64,000 nucleotides of DNA. Origin: UBA2767 sp965228625. Lineage in GTDB: Bacteria; Pseudomonadota; Alphaproteobacteria; Rhizobiales; Methyloligellaceae. The position numbers and the translations under genes are program-made. Below the pieces are notes generated by a model, which was not told the origin of the DNA, did not search any database, and saw nothing but the letters and a program-made list of their open reading frames with translations. The DNA lies in assembly GCA_965228625.1 (NCBI GenBank), contig OZ245829.1:3348001-3412000 (forward strand), in the 5' to 3' direction. Positions 19,187 through 28,416 of the stretch are shown here, in pieces. The number at the start of each line of letters is the position of its first letter. Within the stretch, counting starts at the first letter, position 1.

Positions 19187-21081
19187 TGGAGGCGCCTCGA
19201 ACCCGGATCGGGGCCACGTCCGCGCACATTCGCGCCAGCCTGATGGCTCTCGTCGAACAGCTCCGCCAGCTTGTCGGTCATGGCGCCGGCCAGTTCCTCC
19301 GCATCGGTGATGGTCACGGCGCGGCGGTAGTATCGGGTCACGTCGTGCCCGATGCCGATGGCTATCAGCTCGACCGGTGAGCGCGTCTCGATTTCCTCGA
19401 TCACCTGGCGCAGGTGGCGCTCCAGGTAACATCCGGAATTGACGGACAGTGTGGAGTCGTCGACGGGGGCGCCGTCGGAGATCATCATCAGGATCCGGCG
19501 TTGCTCGGGCCGCCCGAGCAGCCGGTTGTGCGCCCAGGCGAGCGCCTCGCCGTCGATGTTCTCCTTGAGCAGCCCTTCGCGCATCATCAGGCCGAGGCTG
19601 CGCCGCGCCCGCCGCCACGGTGCGTCGGCCGGCTTGTAGATGATGTGGCGCAGATCGTTCAGACGGCCGGGCGACGCCGGCTTGTTTTCGGCAAGCCACC
19701 GTTCTCGTGACTGTCCGCCCTTCCACGCGCGGGTGGTGAATCCGAGGATCTCGACCTTGACCCCGCACCGCTCGAGCGTGCGCGCGAGGATGTCGGCGCA
19801 GCACGCGGCGACCATGATCGGCCGGCCGCGCATGGAGCCGGAATTGTCGAGCAACAGCGTCACCACGGTATCGCGGAAATCCGTCTCGCGCTCCTGCTTG
19901 AACGAGAGCGCATGCAGCGGATCGACGATGACCCGCGGCAGGCGGGAAGCGTCGAGAAGGCCTTCGTCGAGATCGAAGTCCCAGCCCCGGTTCTGCTGCG
20001 CCAGCAGGCGGCGCTGCAGGCGGTTGGCCAACCGCGCGACGGCCCCGTGCAGGCTTTGCAGGTGCTTGTCGAGGAAGGCGCGCAGACGCTCCAGCTCTTC
20101 GGCTTCGCACAGATCGTCTGCGGAGATGACTTCGTCGAAATTGGTGGTGAAGACACTGTAGCCGAAGGCCAGGGGGTCATCGAGCACGGAGACATTGGGC
20201 CGGCGCGGCGTCGACTCCTGCGGCTGCCCGTCTCCTTCGGCCTCGCCGTCGAGCTGGTCGAGGCTGTCCAGATCGGACAGTTCCATGTCTTCCGCGCCTT
20301 CGCCCTCGCCGAGACCCTGTTCCTCGCCGGCCTGCTCCCCTTGCTCGGCGGCCTCCTCGTCGGCGCCGCCGTCGGCCAGCGATTCCTGCTCCTCGGCCTC
20401 GGAGTCGTCGTCGCCTTCCTCCTGTTCCGATTGTTCGAACTCATCGCTCAGCTCGAGCGAGGTGAGGAGATCCCGGATCAGCCTGCCGAATGCCGCCTGG
20501 TCGTCGATATTCTCGTCCATGCGCGCCAGGGCGTCGCTGCCGCGCTCCTCGATCCATGACCGCCACATGTCGACGATCGGCTGCGCCTTTTCAGGCGCGG
20601 GCTCACCTGTCAGCCTTTCGCGCACCATCAGCGCGAGCGCCTCGTCCAGCGGTGCCTCCGACCGCTCGGAAATGTCCTGGTAGGTGCTGCGCGCATACTG
20701 GCTTTCAAGCTTCGCCGCCAGGTTCTGCGCCATGCCCGACATGGCCCGCGCGCCGATCGCTTCGACACGGGCGCGTTCGATCGCCTCGAATACCGCCTTC
20801 GCGGCGCCGGACGGCGGCACGATTTTGCGGTGGATCTTGCTGTCGTGGCAGGCCGCCTTCAGGGCCAGCGCGTCGGCATGACCCCTGATCGCGGCAATGT
20901 CCCGTTTCGAGGGCGCGCGCGGCGGTTCGGGCACGCGGGCAACCCCCTCATGCAGACCCGGAGCGTCGGAGCCGAACACCACCTGCAGGGAGTCGTCTCC
21001 CGCTACGGCACGGGTGGCACAGCCCAGCGCCCGCTTGAACGGCTCGACCGGGCCTTCCTTGCGTTTGGGTGAAGTGGACAT
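19183..21081 (-). CDS. cobT: Aerobic cobaltochelatase subunit CobT
   Basis: 632-aa CobT, partner of CobS and CobN in the ATP-dependent insertion of Co2+ into hydrogenobyrinate a,c-diamide in aerobic B12 synthesis. The central part (about residues 215-285) is extremely acidic (EQEEGDDDSEAEEQE and similar), as in the family. The C-terminal von Willebrand A domain has the MIDAS motif DNSGSM (near 414) and ISDGAPVDDSTLS. The gene lies 23 bases after cobS and overlaps the following lipoprotein gene. No cobN is seen in the window. Confidence 0.96.
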   Translation of the reverse strand: MSTSPKRKEGPVEPFKRALGCATRAVAGDDSLQVVFGSDAPGLHEGVARVPEPPRAPSKRDIAAIRGHADALALKAACHDSKIHRKIVPPSGAAKAVFEAIERARVEAIGARAMSGMAQNLAAKLESQYARSTYQDISERSEAPLDEALALMVRERLTGEPAPEKAQPIVDMWRSWIEERGSDALARMDENIDDQAAFGRLIRDLLTSLELSDEFEQSEQEEGDDDSEAEEQESLADGGADEEAAEQGEQAGEEQGLGEGEGAEDMELSDLDSLDQLDGEAEGDGQPQESTPRRPNVSVLDDPLAFGYSVFTTNFDEVISADDLCEAEELERLRAFLDKHLQSLHGAVARLANRLQRRLLAQQNRGWDFDLDEGLLDASRLPRVIVDPLHALSFKQERETDFRDTVVTLLLDNSGSMRGRPIMVAACCADILARTLERCGVKVEILGFTTRAWKGGQSRERWLAENKPASPGRLNDLRHIIYKPADAPWRRARRSLGLMMREGLLKENIDGEALAWAHNRLLGRPEQRRILMMISDGAPVDDSTLSVNSGCYLERHLRQVIEEIETRSPVELIAIGIGHDVTRYYRRAVTITDAEELAGAMTDKLAELFDESHQAGANVRGRGPDPGSRRLH

Positions 21082-21104
21082 GGCAGCCGGGCCTTTTGCG
21101 GACG

Positions 21105-22094
21105 TCAGCTCAGCGCGACATTCGCCGTCGAATCCGGCAGCTCGTCGCCGAAGCAGCGCTGGTAGAATTCAGCGACCAGCCCCCGCTCGAGTTCATCGCA
21201 CTTGTTGAGGAACGTCAGGTTGAAGGCGAAACCGACGTCGCCGAAGATTTCGGCATTCTCGGCCCAGACGATCACCGTCCGCGGGCTCATCACGGTCGAC
21301 AAATCGCCGTTGATGAACGCGCTGCGCGTCAGGTCGGCGACGCGCACCATGTTGCTCACGATCTTGCGCCCCTCGTCGGTCTGATAGGTTTTCGCCTTGG
21401 CAAGCACGATGGCCGCCTCGTCATCATGGGGCAGGTAGTTCAGGGTTGCGACGATGTTCCAGCGGTCCATCTGACCCTGGTTGATCTGCTGGGTACCGTG
21501 ATAGAGGCCGCTCGTGTCGCCGAGGCCGATGGTGTTCGTGGTCGAGAACAGCCGGAAGCTGGGGTGCGGGTGGATCACCTTGCCCTGATCGAGCAGCGTC
21601 AGCCGGCCGCGCGCCTCGAGCACGCGCTGAATCACGAACATGACGTCCGGCCGGCCGGCATCGTACTCGTCGAACACCAGCGCGGTGTTCGATTGCAGCG
21701 CGTAGGGCAGGATGCCCTCCTTGAACTCGGTGACCTGCTTGTTGTCGCGGATGACGATCGCATCCTTGCCGATCAGGTCGATACGGCTTACATGGCTGTC
21801 GAGGTTGACGCGGATGCACGGCCAGTTGAGCCGTGCCGCGACCTGTTCGATGTGCGTCGACTTGCCGGTGCCGTGATAGCCCTGGATCATCACCCGGCGG
21901 TCATGCTTGAACCCGGCGAGAATCGCCATTGTCACGTCCCGGTTGAACAGATAATCGGGATCGACTTGCGGCACATGCTCGTCTTCCTGGGAAAAGGCGG
22001 GCACCTCCAGGTCCGTATCGATACCAAAAACCTGCCTGACCGAAACGGACATGTCAGGCAAGCCTGCGGCGTCACCATTCGTTGCAACTGTCAT
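21105..22094 (-). CDS. cobS: Aerobic cobaltochelatase subunit CobS
   Basis: 329-aa AAA+ ATPase subunit of the cobaltochelatase. Walker A GYHGTGKST and Walker B ALVFDEYDAG are clear, as is the STTNTIGLGD sensor region. The N-terminal QVFGIDTDLEVPAFS is typical of CobS. I use the ATG at 22094; a TTG five codons upstream is also possible. It forms a two-gene unit with cobT. Confidence 0.96.
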   Translation of the reverse strand: MTVATNGDAAGLPDMSVSVRQVFGIDTDLEVPAFSQEDEHVPQVDPDYLFNRDVTMAILAGFKHDRRVMIQGYHGTGKSTHIEQVAARLNWPCIRVNLDSHVSRIDLIGKDAIVIRDNKQVTEFKEGILPYALQSNTALVFDEYDAGRPDVMFVIQRVLEARGRLTLLDQGKVIHPHPSFRLFSTTNTIGLGDTSGLYHGTQQINQGQMDRWNIVATLNYLPHDDEAAIVLAKAKTYQTDEGRKIVSNMVRVADLTRSAFINGDLSTVMSPRTVIVWAENAEIFGDVGFAFNLTFLNKCDELERGLVAEFYQRCFGDELPDSTANVALS

Positions 22095-22149
22095 GCGCTG
22101 GAAATCCAATTGAATTGTCCCGGCTGAGCCGGGCGTTCGCTGCCGCGCC

Positions 22150-22779
22150 CTAACAGAGGCCGGCTTCTTTCAGATAATTATAGGCTTGGATCACTTCGCG
22201 CAACTTATCCTCCGAGGATCTGTCGCCGCCATTGTGATCGGGATGATGGCGCTTGACCAGTTCCTTGAACCGCGCCTTGATCTCATCAGCGTCCGCGGTC
22301 TCATCCAACCCCAGGCTGCGCAGGCATTTGCGCCCGGCATTGCCAACCGGTTTTCGCGGCTTGTATTCGCGCGGTCCGCCGTCGCCTGTTGCACGGCCGA
22401 ACAGGCCGAACGGATCGTCGACGACAAATGCGTGGCTGTAGCTTCCATGTGATTTCGACAGATCGAGATCGTCAATCCTGGGCTGGCCTTTGCCGCTCAT
22501 CTTCCAGGTCGGTCGATGGCCCGTCAGCGCTGATTTCTGGAACCGTGCGACATCTTCGTCGCTCATGCCCGAAAAATAGTTGTATGATTTATTGTACTGG
22601 CGCACATGCTCCAGACAGAAATTGAAGAACTCGCCCTCGCGCCCGCGGCCCCTCGGCGCCCGGTGGCAGGCGGGTTCACGGCAACCCGGCCATTCGCAGC
22701 CCGGCGCCTCATCGCGCAGCAGACGGTCCTGGTCGGGTTTGACGCGGATGCAGTCGAAGTATTTCGAGTCGAGTTTCAT
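22150..22779 (-). CDS. J-domain (DnaJ-like) protein
   Basis: 209-aa protein with a C-terminal J domain (about residues 145-209) carrying the HPD signature in KRHHPDHNGGDRSSE, so it should stimulate an Hsp70 ATPase. The N-terminal half has a cysteine-rich, possibly metal-binding segment (CEWPGC...C...FCLEHV) that is conserved in Rhizobiales homologues next to bolA and cobS. There is no G/F region or DnaJ zinc domain, so it is a specialised co-chaperone. The ATG at 22779 is favoured over an upstream start because MKLDSKYFDCIRVKP is the usual beginning. Confidence 0.88.
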   Translation of the reverse strand: MKLDSKYFDCIRVKPDQDRLLRDEAPGCEWPGCREPACHRAPRGRGREGEFFNFCLEHVRQYNKSYNYFSGMSDEDVARFQKSALTGHRPTWKMSGKGQPRIDDLDLSKSHGSYSHAFVVDDPFGLFGRATGDGGPREYKPRKPVGNAGRKCLRSLGLDETADADEIKARFKELVKRHHPDHNGGDRSSEDKLREVIQAYNYLKEAGLC

Positions 22780-22873
22780 GAACCGGAAATTATGGGTATT
22801 CGCTGCGTGCGAAACAAGCTTGACAGTCAAACAATCACGGGTCTTGCGTTAAGTCGCGCATCGGGAGGCTGAC

Positions 22874-23146
22874 ATGGGCATGGAAGAGACTATCAGGGAA
22901 AAGCTAACGGAGGCTTTGTCGCCTTTGAACCTCGATGTCGTCAATGATTCTCACCGTCACGCGGGACATGCGGGATCGCCGGGCACGGGCGAAAGCCACT
23001 TCCGCGTGACCATCATGTCCGACAGGTTTGCCGGTCTGTCGCGCGTGGAACGCCACCGTCTCGTCAACGAGGCACTCGCCACCGAGCTGTCCGGTCCGGT
23101 TCATGCCCTGGCCATCAAGGCCCTGGCACCGGGGGAATCGCGGTAG
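22874..23146 (+). CDS. BolA family protein
   Basis: 90-aa BolA-type protein. The family acts with monothiol glutaredoxins in iron-sulfur cluster trafficking and iron signalling. The signature SHRHAGHAGSPGTGESHFRVTIMS (about residues 26-49) carries the conserved histidines, and the C-terminal helix-turn RHRLVNEALATEL follows. GGGAGG precedes the ATG. Divergent from the J-domain gene with a 94-base gap, the usual Rhizobiales order. Confidence 0.94.
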   Translation: MGMEETIREKLTEALSPLNLDVVNDSHRHAGHAGSPGTGESHFRVTIMSDRFAGLSRVERHRLVNEALATELSGPVHALAIKALAPGESR

Positions 23147-23160
23147 AGAGCGATCGCGCA

Positions 23161-23616
23161 ATGCGCACCAGGGACCTGGAACTCCGGCGAATCGCACCCG
23201 ACGACGCGGGCCTGAACACGGCGCTCGAAGAAGTCGGCATGCCGACGTCTGACCTTGCCGCGTCCGGCGGCGTCTATTTCGCCGGGGTCAATGACCACGG
23301 CCAGGCGATCGGATATTGCGGATATCAGACGCTGAAGGAGGGACTTGCGCTCATCCGTTCCTGCGTGGTGCCGGAACGGGATCGCGGAAAAGGCGTCGGC
23401 GCCGCCATGATGGGCGCGATGATGGAACGCCTGTCGGAAGCAGAACTGTCGGACCTCTATCTGCTGACCATGGACGCGGATCCGTTCTTCGAGCGCTTCG
23501 GCTTCAAGATCATCTCCCGCGACGATGCGCCCGACCCGGTGCGCGCCACCTCGCAGTTTTCGCTCGAGGCCTGCGACGGCGCGGTTCTGATGCGGCGGCG
23601 GCCCGACGGGCCCTAA
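23161..23616 (+). CDS. GNAT acetyltransferase, ArsN2-like
   Basis: 151-aa GNAT-fold N-acetyltransferase. The acetyl-CoA loop is VVPERDRGKGVGAAMM (about residues 77-92). The pattern with PTSDLAASGGVYFAG near the start, LYLLTMDADPFFERFGF in the middle and TSQFSLEAC before the end resembles ArsN2-type proteins, some of which are linked to arsenic resistance. No ars genes are nearby, so the substrate is open. It lies 14 bases after bolA and is probably co-transcribed; its end overlaps the convergent lyase gene by four bases. Confidence 0.8.
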   Translation: MRTRDLELRRIAPDDAGLNTALEEVGMPTSDLAASGGVYFAGVNDHGQAIGYCGYQTLKEGLALIRSCVVPERDRGKGVGAAMMGAMMERLSEAELSDLYLLTMDADPFFERFGFKIISRDDAPDPVRATSQFSLEACDGAVLMRRRPDGP

Positions 23617-24398
23617 TCCTCCCTGACGGGCGCTTCGCCGACATAGGGGATCGATTCCTCCACCACGTCCCAGATATGGCGGGCGGTCGGGTTCTCCTGT
23701 TCCTCGCGAATATGAGCGAGCAGTCCGCCGGCGCGGCTGACCACGGCAAAACCGCGCATGATGTCGGGTTCGACGCCGATTTCGAGCAGCACCGCGGCAA
23801 CCGCGCCCGTTGCATTGATGGTCAGATGCCGTCCGAGTTCGTCGTCGATGATCGCTGACAGGCGCTTCATCGCCTCGATGTATCTGCCGTCGATCCCGTC
23901 CTGCGACAGGGCGATCTCGAACAGGCGCGCGGTGCGCGGATCGTCCGGCTTGTGCAAATGGTGACCGAAACCGGGGAGGGGCTGTCTGGTTTCGCGCAGT
24001 GCCTTGATGGCGCGTCTCGCCGCGGTGTCGAAATCCTCATCATCGTCCAGGAGCGCGACCAGCAGTTTCGCGGCGTTTTCCATGGTGCCGATGAACTGCG
24101 AGCCGACATTCAGCAGGCCCGCGGCCATCGCTGCCTGCAGGGCCTCCGGGGCCGAATGGTACGTGAGTCGCGCGGCGATGACGCTGGGGGTCAGGCCGTG
24201 CTCCATCAGGGTGACGAGGACGGCATCGAGGATCTTCACTTCGCCGGGCGTCGGCGCGCGGCCCATGACGTGCATGAACATCATTTCGGTGAAAGTGACG
24301 TTACCCATCAGCTCCCCGACGACGCCTGCATCGCGGTAGTAGAGCTCGTCATTCGTGTGCGTCGCGAGACGGGTTGTTGGGCCGGCCTTGTCGCTCAT
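23613..24398 (-). CDS. Citryl-CoA lyase-like protein (citrate synthase superfamily)
   Basis: 261-aa single-domain member of the citrate-synthase superfamily, close to the citryl-CoA lyase/ATP-citrate lyase C-terminal group. The citrate-binding motif PGFGHHLHKPDDPR (about residues 143-156) is intact. By eye, the position of the catalytic Asp375 of citrate synthase (VDFYSG) reads INATG, so Asp is Asn, and the His274 motif (LHGGANE) reads QFIGTMENA. Altered chemistry, or a different acyl-CoA substrate, is therefore likely. It overlaps the preceding acyl-CoA synthetase gene by ATGA, so the two products probably act in sequence. Confidence 0.82.
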   Translation of the reverse strand: MSDKAGPTTRLATHTNDELYYRDAGVVGELMGNVTFTEMMFMHVMGRAPTPGEVKILDAVLVTLMEHGLTPSVIAARLTYHSAPEALQAAMAAGLLNVGSQFIGTMENAAKLLVALLDDDEDFDTAARRAIKALRETRQPLPGFGHHLHKPDDPRTARLFEIALSQDGIDGRYIEAMKRLSAIIDDELGRHLTINATGAVAAVLLEIGVEPDIMRGFAVVSRAGGLLAHIREEQENPTARHIWDVVEESIPYVGEAPVRED

Positions 24399-25921
24399 GC
24401 GGCATGCTCCTCATCTTTGCCGAGGAACATGTTGCGCGCCTCGCGCCGCAGCACCTTGCCGACGGGGCTTCTCGGGAGCTGTTCCACGATGTGTACGGTT
24501 TTCGGCGCCTTCACCGAGTCGAGTTTCTCCTTGACGAAGGCGACGATCTCGCCGGCGCTCACGTCCTCGCCATCCCGCACCTCGACCGCCGCCGTCACGG
24601 CCTCGCCCCACTTGCGGTCGGGGACGCCGAAGACGACACACTCGGTGACGGCCGGATGCCGGCCGAGGACCGCTTCGACATCGCTCGGGTAGACGTTGAA
24701 ACCGCCCGTGATCACGACGTCGCGGATGCGATCCTTGATGAAAACGTATCCGCGTTCGTCGATGACGCCTACGTCGCCGGTATGCAGCCAGCCGTCGATG
24801 ATCGTCTCCGCGGTTTTCTCCGGCGCGTCGAGATACCCCTTCATCACCAGATCGCCCTTGATCACGATCTCGCCGGTCTCGCCTCGTGGAAGGACATGTC
24901 CGTCCGTGTCCATGACCGCCACCCGCGTGAGCAACGTGGCCTTGCCGGTGGAGGACCGGTTCGCCGGTTCGGCCCAGTCCGCCGCGCGCATGCAGGTCGC
25001 GATCTGCGGCGCCTCGGTCTGTCCGTAACAGGTCTCGAGCGCATTGTTGAACACGCCCATTGCGCGCGGAATCTCGTCGGGCCGCATCGCCGCGCCACCG
25101 ACGATCAGGTGGCGGAGCGCGCTGAAATCCCGGTCCGCGATGCCGGGTTCCTCCAGCATCATGTAAATGACCGTCGGCGGTAGAAACACGGTGGTGATGC
25201 GGTCGGTCTCGAACGCGTCGAGAATGGCGGCAGGTTTCGGCGGGCCCATGAAAACCTGGCAACCGCCGACCGCGAAAACCGGCATGATGAGGGTATTGGT
25301 ACCGTGGGTCATGGGCGCGGCGAGCAGATTTCGGTCGTCCTGATCGAAGCCGAACTCCGCGAGCATCGAGGCGATGCACGTGTTCCAGACGCGGTAGGTC
25401 TGCACGCAGCCCTTCGGCTGGCCGCTGGAGCCGCCCGTGAACTTTATCGCCTGAACGTCATCGGGTGAGAGGTCATGTCGCGCGGGCTCCGTGCCGTCGA
25501 AGCGACTGACCAGATGTTCAATCGTATCCGCGCCGGCATGATCGGGCGCCGCCTTGCCGATGATATGACGGGCGTCGGGCGCCTCGATGAGATGGGCGCA
25601 ATCCGCATCGGCAATGACAATGCTCGGCTTCGTGGCCTGGCAGATGCGGTTCAGCTCTTCCTTTCCGTTTCGCGGGTTGAGCGGGATCCATGTCTTCCCT
25701 GCCGCGAACGTCGCCAGCCAGGCGAACAGATGCTCCGGCGTGTTGTAGGCGCAGATGCCGACCCGGCTCTGCGGCGCGGGGTCGATCTCCTGCAACGCCG
25801 CCGCCAGCGCGTTCACCCGCCGGGCGAGTTCAGCATAGGTTATTTCCGTGGCGCCGTCCCTGACCGCGACCCGGTCGGGGAATCGAACCGCCGCGCGCAG
25901 AAAATGCTCATAAGGCAACAT
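24395..25921 (-). CDS. AMP-dependent acyl-CoA synthetase/ligase
   Basis: 508-aa member of the ANL adenylate-forming family, which activates a carboxylic acid to acyl-AMP and then to acyl-CoA. The phosphate-binding loop KFTGGSSGQPKG is near residues 159-170, the A5-like motif CYGQTEAP near 301, GWLHTGDVG near 378, and the catalytic lysine motif PRSPVGKVLRR near 489. GGGGGAT precedes the ATG. It is first in a two-gene unit with the citryl-CoA-lyase-like protein. The acid substrate is unknown; a di- or tricarboxylate would fit the partner. Confidence 0.9.
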   Translation of the reverse strand: MLPYEHFLRAAVRFPDRVAVRDGATEITYAELARRVNALAAALQEIDPAPQSRVGICAYNTPEHLFAWLATFAAGKTWIPLNPRNGKEELNRICQATKPSIVIADADCAHLIEAPDARHIIGKAAPDHAGADTIEHLVSRFDGTEPARHDLSPDDVQAIKFTGGSSGQPKGCVQTYRVWNTCIASMLAEFGFDQDDRNLLAAPMTHGTNTLIMPVFAVGGCQVFMGPPKPAAILDAFETDRITTVFLPPTVIYMMLEEPGIADRDFSALRHLIVGGAAMRPDEIPRAMGVFNNALETCYGQTEAPQIATCMRAADWAEPANRSSTGKATLLTRVAVMDTDGHVLPRGETGEIVIKGDLVMKGYLDAPEKTAETIIDGWLHTGDVGVIDERGYVFIKDRIRDVVITGGFNVYPSDVEAVLGRHPAVTECVVFGVPDRKWGEAVTAAVEVRDGEDVSAGEIVAFVKEKLDSVKAPKTVHIVEQLPRSPVGKVLRREARNMFLGKDEEHAA

Positions 25922-25987
25922 GGACTATCCCCCGACCGTGAAATGCGGGGCGACCGTAGTCATTTCCGGATCCGAAGCCAACCACGC

Positions 25988-27259
25988 CTATGCACTCTGC
26001 AGCCTGGTCACCTTCAGCGCCGTGATGCGGTTGCGGTGGCGGCGGAGCACCTCGAACCGGAACCCGTCGAAGGTGAACGCCTGGCCCGGTTGCGGGATGG
26101 TCTGCGACTTGTGGATCACGAGCCCGGCGACGGTGGTGGCTTCATCTTCCGGAAGGTCCCAGTCCATGGCCCGGTTGAGATCGCGCGTCGGGACCGACCC
26201 GTCGACCTGCACGCTGTTGTCGGGAAGATGGCGGATGCCCAGCTCCAGATCATCATGTTCGTCGGTGATCTGGCCGACGATCTCTTCAAGAATGTCCTCC
26301 AGCGTCACCAGGCCCTGCACCTCGCCATATTCGTCGACGACGAGGGCGAAATGCTCCTTGCGCCTCAGGAACGCGTTCAATTGGGAACGCAGCGACGTCG
26401 CTTCGGGTACGAACCACGGCGTGGCCGCCACCGCGACGGGATCGACCTTGGAGAAGTTTCCGTCCACCTCATGGAGCGCCTGCAGCAGCGTCTTGGTGTG
26501 CAGCACGCCGACGATGTTCTCCGGCTCACCCTGCCAGAGCGGTATGCGCGTGTAGGTGCTTTGCATCACCTGACTGACGATATCCGCCGGGGCGTCGTCC
26601 GCGTTGATGGCCTGCATGTTGGTACGGTGGATCATCACGTCTTCGACTTCGAGCGCCATGAGATCGAGGACGCCGCCCAGCATGTCGCGATCGGTCTTGA
26701 CCACGCCGCCTTCCATGTGATGCAGCTCGATGGCGCCGCGCAGTTCCTCGTGTGCCGACAGCACCGCCGTGTTGTCGGAGATCGTCGGGCCGAACAGCCG
26801 GAAGAAAAACCGCACAATGACCTGAACGGCATTGGTAACCGGACCGAGAAGCGCCACAAGAACGCGCACGGCTGGCGCGACGAAAAGCGACGCGCGGTCC
26901 GGGTTGGTGATGGCAAACGTCTTCGGCATGACCTCGCCAAAGATGAAAACGAGCGCAGTCATGAGGAGCGTGGCATAGACCACGCCCGCCTCGCCGAACA
27001 GGCCGAGAAATGCGCTGGTGGCGAGCGCCGACGCCAGGATATTCACCAGGTTGTTGCCCAGCAGGATCGCGCCGATCAGGCTCTCGTAATTCTCCATGAG
27101 CTTGCTCACAATCCGGGCGCGACGCGAACCGTCCTGTTCGAGCGCGTGCATGCGCGCCCTTGAGGCCGCGGTGAGCGCCGTTTCGGAGCCGGAGAAAAAG
27201 GCGGATACGAAGACAAGCAGGCAGACGATGCCTGCGGTCAAAGCGAGTTCTAGGGTCAT
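25988..27259 (-). CDS. CNNM/CorC (HlyC/CorC) family transporter
   Basis: 423-aa membrane protein of the CorB/CNNM type, linked to Mg2+/Co2+ export. Layout: DUF21 membrane domain (about residues 1-190, with SAFFSGSETALTAASRARM and GEVMPKTFAI), a pair of CBS domains (about 205-330, ending VVDEYGEVQGLVTLEDILEEIVG), and the CorC_HlyC C-terminal domain (about 345-420). It lies two bases past the aroB stop, in the same direction, so it is transcribed with aroK-aroB. Confidence 0.93.
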   Translation of the reverse strand: MTLELALTAGIVCLLVFVSAFFSGSETALTAASRARMHALEQDGSRRARIVSKLMENYESLIGAILLGNNLVNILASALATSAFLGLFGEAGVVYATLLMTALVFIFGEVMPKTFAITNPDRASLFVAPAVRVLVALLGPVTNAVQVIVRFFFRLFGPTISDNTAVLSAHEELRGAIELHHMEGGVVKTDRDMLGGVLDLMALEVEDVMIHRTNMQAINADDAPADIVSQVMQSTYTRIPLWQGEPENIVGVLHTKTLLQALHEVDGNFSKVDPVAVAATPWFVPEATSLRSQLNAFLRRKEHFALVVDEYGEVQGLVTLEDILEEIVGQITDEHDDLELGIRHLPDNSVQVDGSVPTRDLNRAMDWDLPEDEATTVAGLVIHKSQTIPQPGQAFTFDGFRFEVLRRHRNRITALKVTRLQSA

Positions 27260-27261
27260 TG

Positions 27262-28416
27262 TCAGCTACATTTACGGGTTAGAAAGTCTTGCAGTTTGCT
27301 CATATCGACGCCGCCTTCGATGAAGGCGTCGCCAATTCCGCGGACGAGAATAAACGTCAGCACGCCGGAACGAACCTTCTTGTCCTGGGCCATGAGTTTA
27401 AGCAGTTGATCCGGCGTCGGCTTGTCGCCCGGAATCTGTTCGACACGGGTCGGCAGGCCGCATGCTTCAAGGTGGCGAACCGCGCGTTGCGCGTCTTGTC
27501 CGGGACACAGGCCCAGCTCGTTGGAAAACGCGAACGCCATGGTCATGCCGATGGAGATGGCCTCACCATGAAGCAGTCTGTCCGAGTATCCGGCGAATGC
27601 CTCAAGTGCATGGCCGAATGTATGCCCAAGATTGAGCAATGCGCGGCGCCCCTCCTCACGCTCATCCTCCTGAACGATGGTCGCCTTCGCCCGGCAACTC
27701 ATCTCGATGGCATGTACGCGTTCCGGGCCGCCTGAAAACACCGCACGCCAGTTCTGCTCCAGCCAACCGAAGAAGTCCGCGTCGCCGAGAAGGCCGTATT
27801 TGGCGACTTCCGCGTACCCGGCACGAAACTGGCGTTCGGGCAGGGTTTCCAGAAGCCCGGTATCGGCAATGACGAGACGGGGCTGATAGAACGTTCCGAT
27901 CAGGTTCTTCCCCTGAGGCGTGTTGATGCCGGTCTTACCGCCGACGGAGGAATCGACCTGCGACAACAACGTGGTCGGAATCTGAACGTAATTGACACCC
28001 CGGCGCAGAATGCTCGCGGCGAATCCGGCGATATCGCCGATCACGCCGCCGCCAAGGGCAATCACCAGGTCGCCGCGTTCGATCCCGAGCTCCAGAAGGT
28101 TCTCGCAAAGGGGTCCGAGTTCGTAGAAGCTCTTCGTGCCCTCGCCGGGATCAAGCGTCACGACACCGGCGCAGGCGTTTCCAAGAGCCTGTTGCAACGT
28201 CTCGAGATGAAAGCGCGCCACGTTGGCGTCGGTCACGATGGCACATCTGTGCGTGCCATGACGTTCGGAAATCAGGTCCCGGGTTTGTTGCAAAAGCCCG
28301 TCACCGATAACGATATCGTAGCTACGCGCGCCCAACCCGACGGGCACGATGCGCGCGTTGGTATCTATTGTTTCCTGCACCTTCGGCTCCGCGTCCACCA
28401 GGATCGCGTCATTCAC
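27262..28416 (-). CDS. aroB: 3-dehydroquinate synthase
   Basis: 384-aa enzyme of the shikimate pathway, converting DAHP to 3-dehydroquinate with NAD+ and a divalent metal. GGGVIGDIAGFAASILRRGV, PTTLLSQVDSSVGGKTGIN and NLGHTFGHALEA carry the NAD-binding, substrate and metal-binding residues. The start is taken as GTG 28416, overlapping the aroK stop by eight bases; a long open extension upstream is the antiframe of aroK. A translationally coupled aroK-aroB unit is the usual arrangement. Confidence 0.95.
   Translation of the reverse strand: MNDAILVDAEPKVQETIDTNARIVPVGLGARSYDIVIGDGLLQQTRDLISERHGTHRCAIVTDANVARFHLETLQQALGNACAGVVTLDPGEGTKSFYELGPLCENLLELGIERGDLVIALGGGVIGDIAGFAASILRRGVNYVQIPTTLLSQVDSSVGGKTGINTPQGKNLIGTFYQPRLVIADTGLLETLPERQFRAGYAEVAKYGLLGDADFFGWLEQNWRAVFSGGPERVHAIEMSCRAKATIVQEDEREEGRRALLNLGHTFGHALEAFAGYSDRLLHGEAISIGMTMAFAFSNELGLCPGQDAQRAVRHLEACGLPTRVEQIPGDKPTPDQLLKLMAQDKKVRSGVLTFILVRGIGDAFIEGGVDMSKLQDFLTRKCS

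Noticed and set aside
19187..20110. Upstream extension of the phytase-like lipoprotein through cobT
   Set aside because: The extension is Arg/Ala-rich antiframe of cobT. The lipoprotein signal starts at 19186.
25475..27163. 562-codon plus-strand frame spanning two minus-strand genes
   Set aside because: Crosses the boundary of the acyl-CoA synthetase and CNNM genes, both clearly coding on the minus strand.
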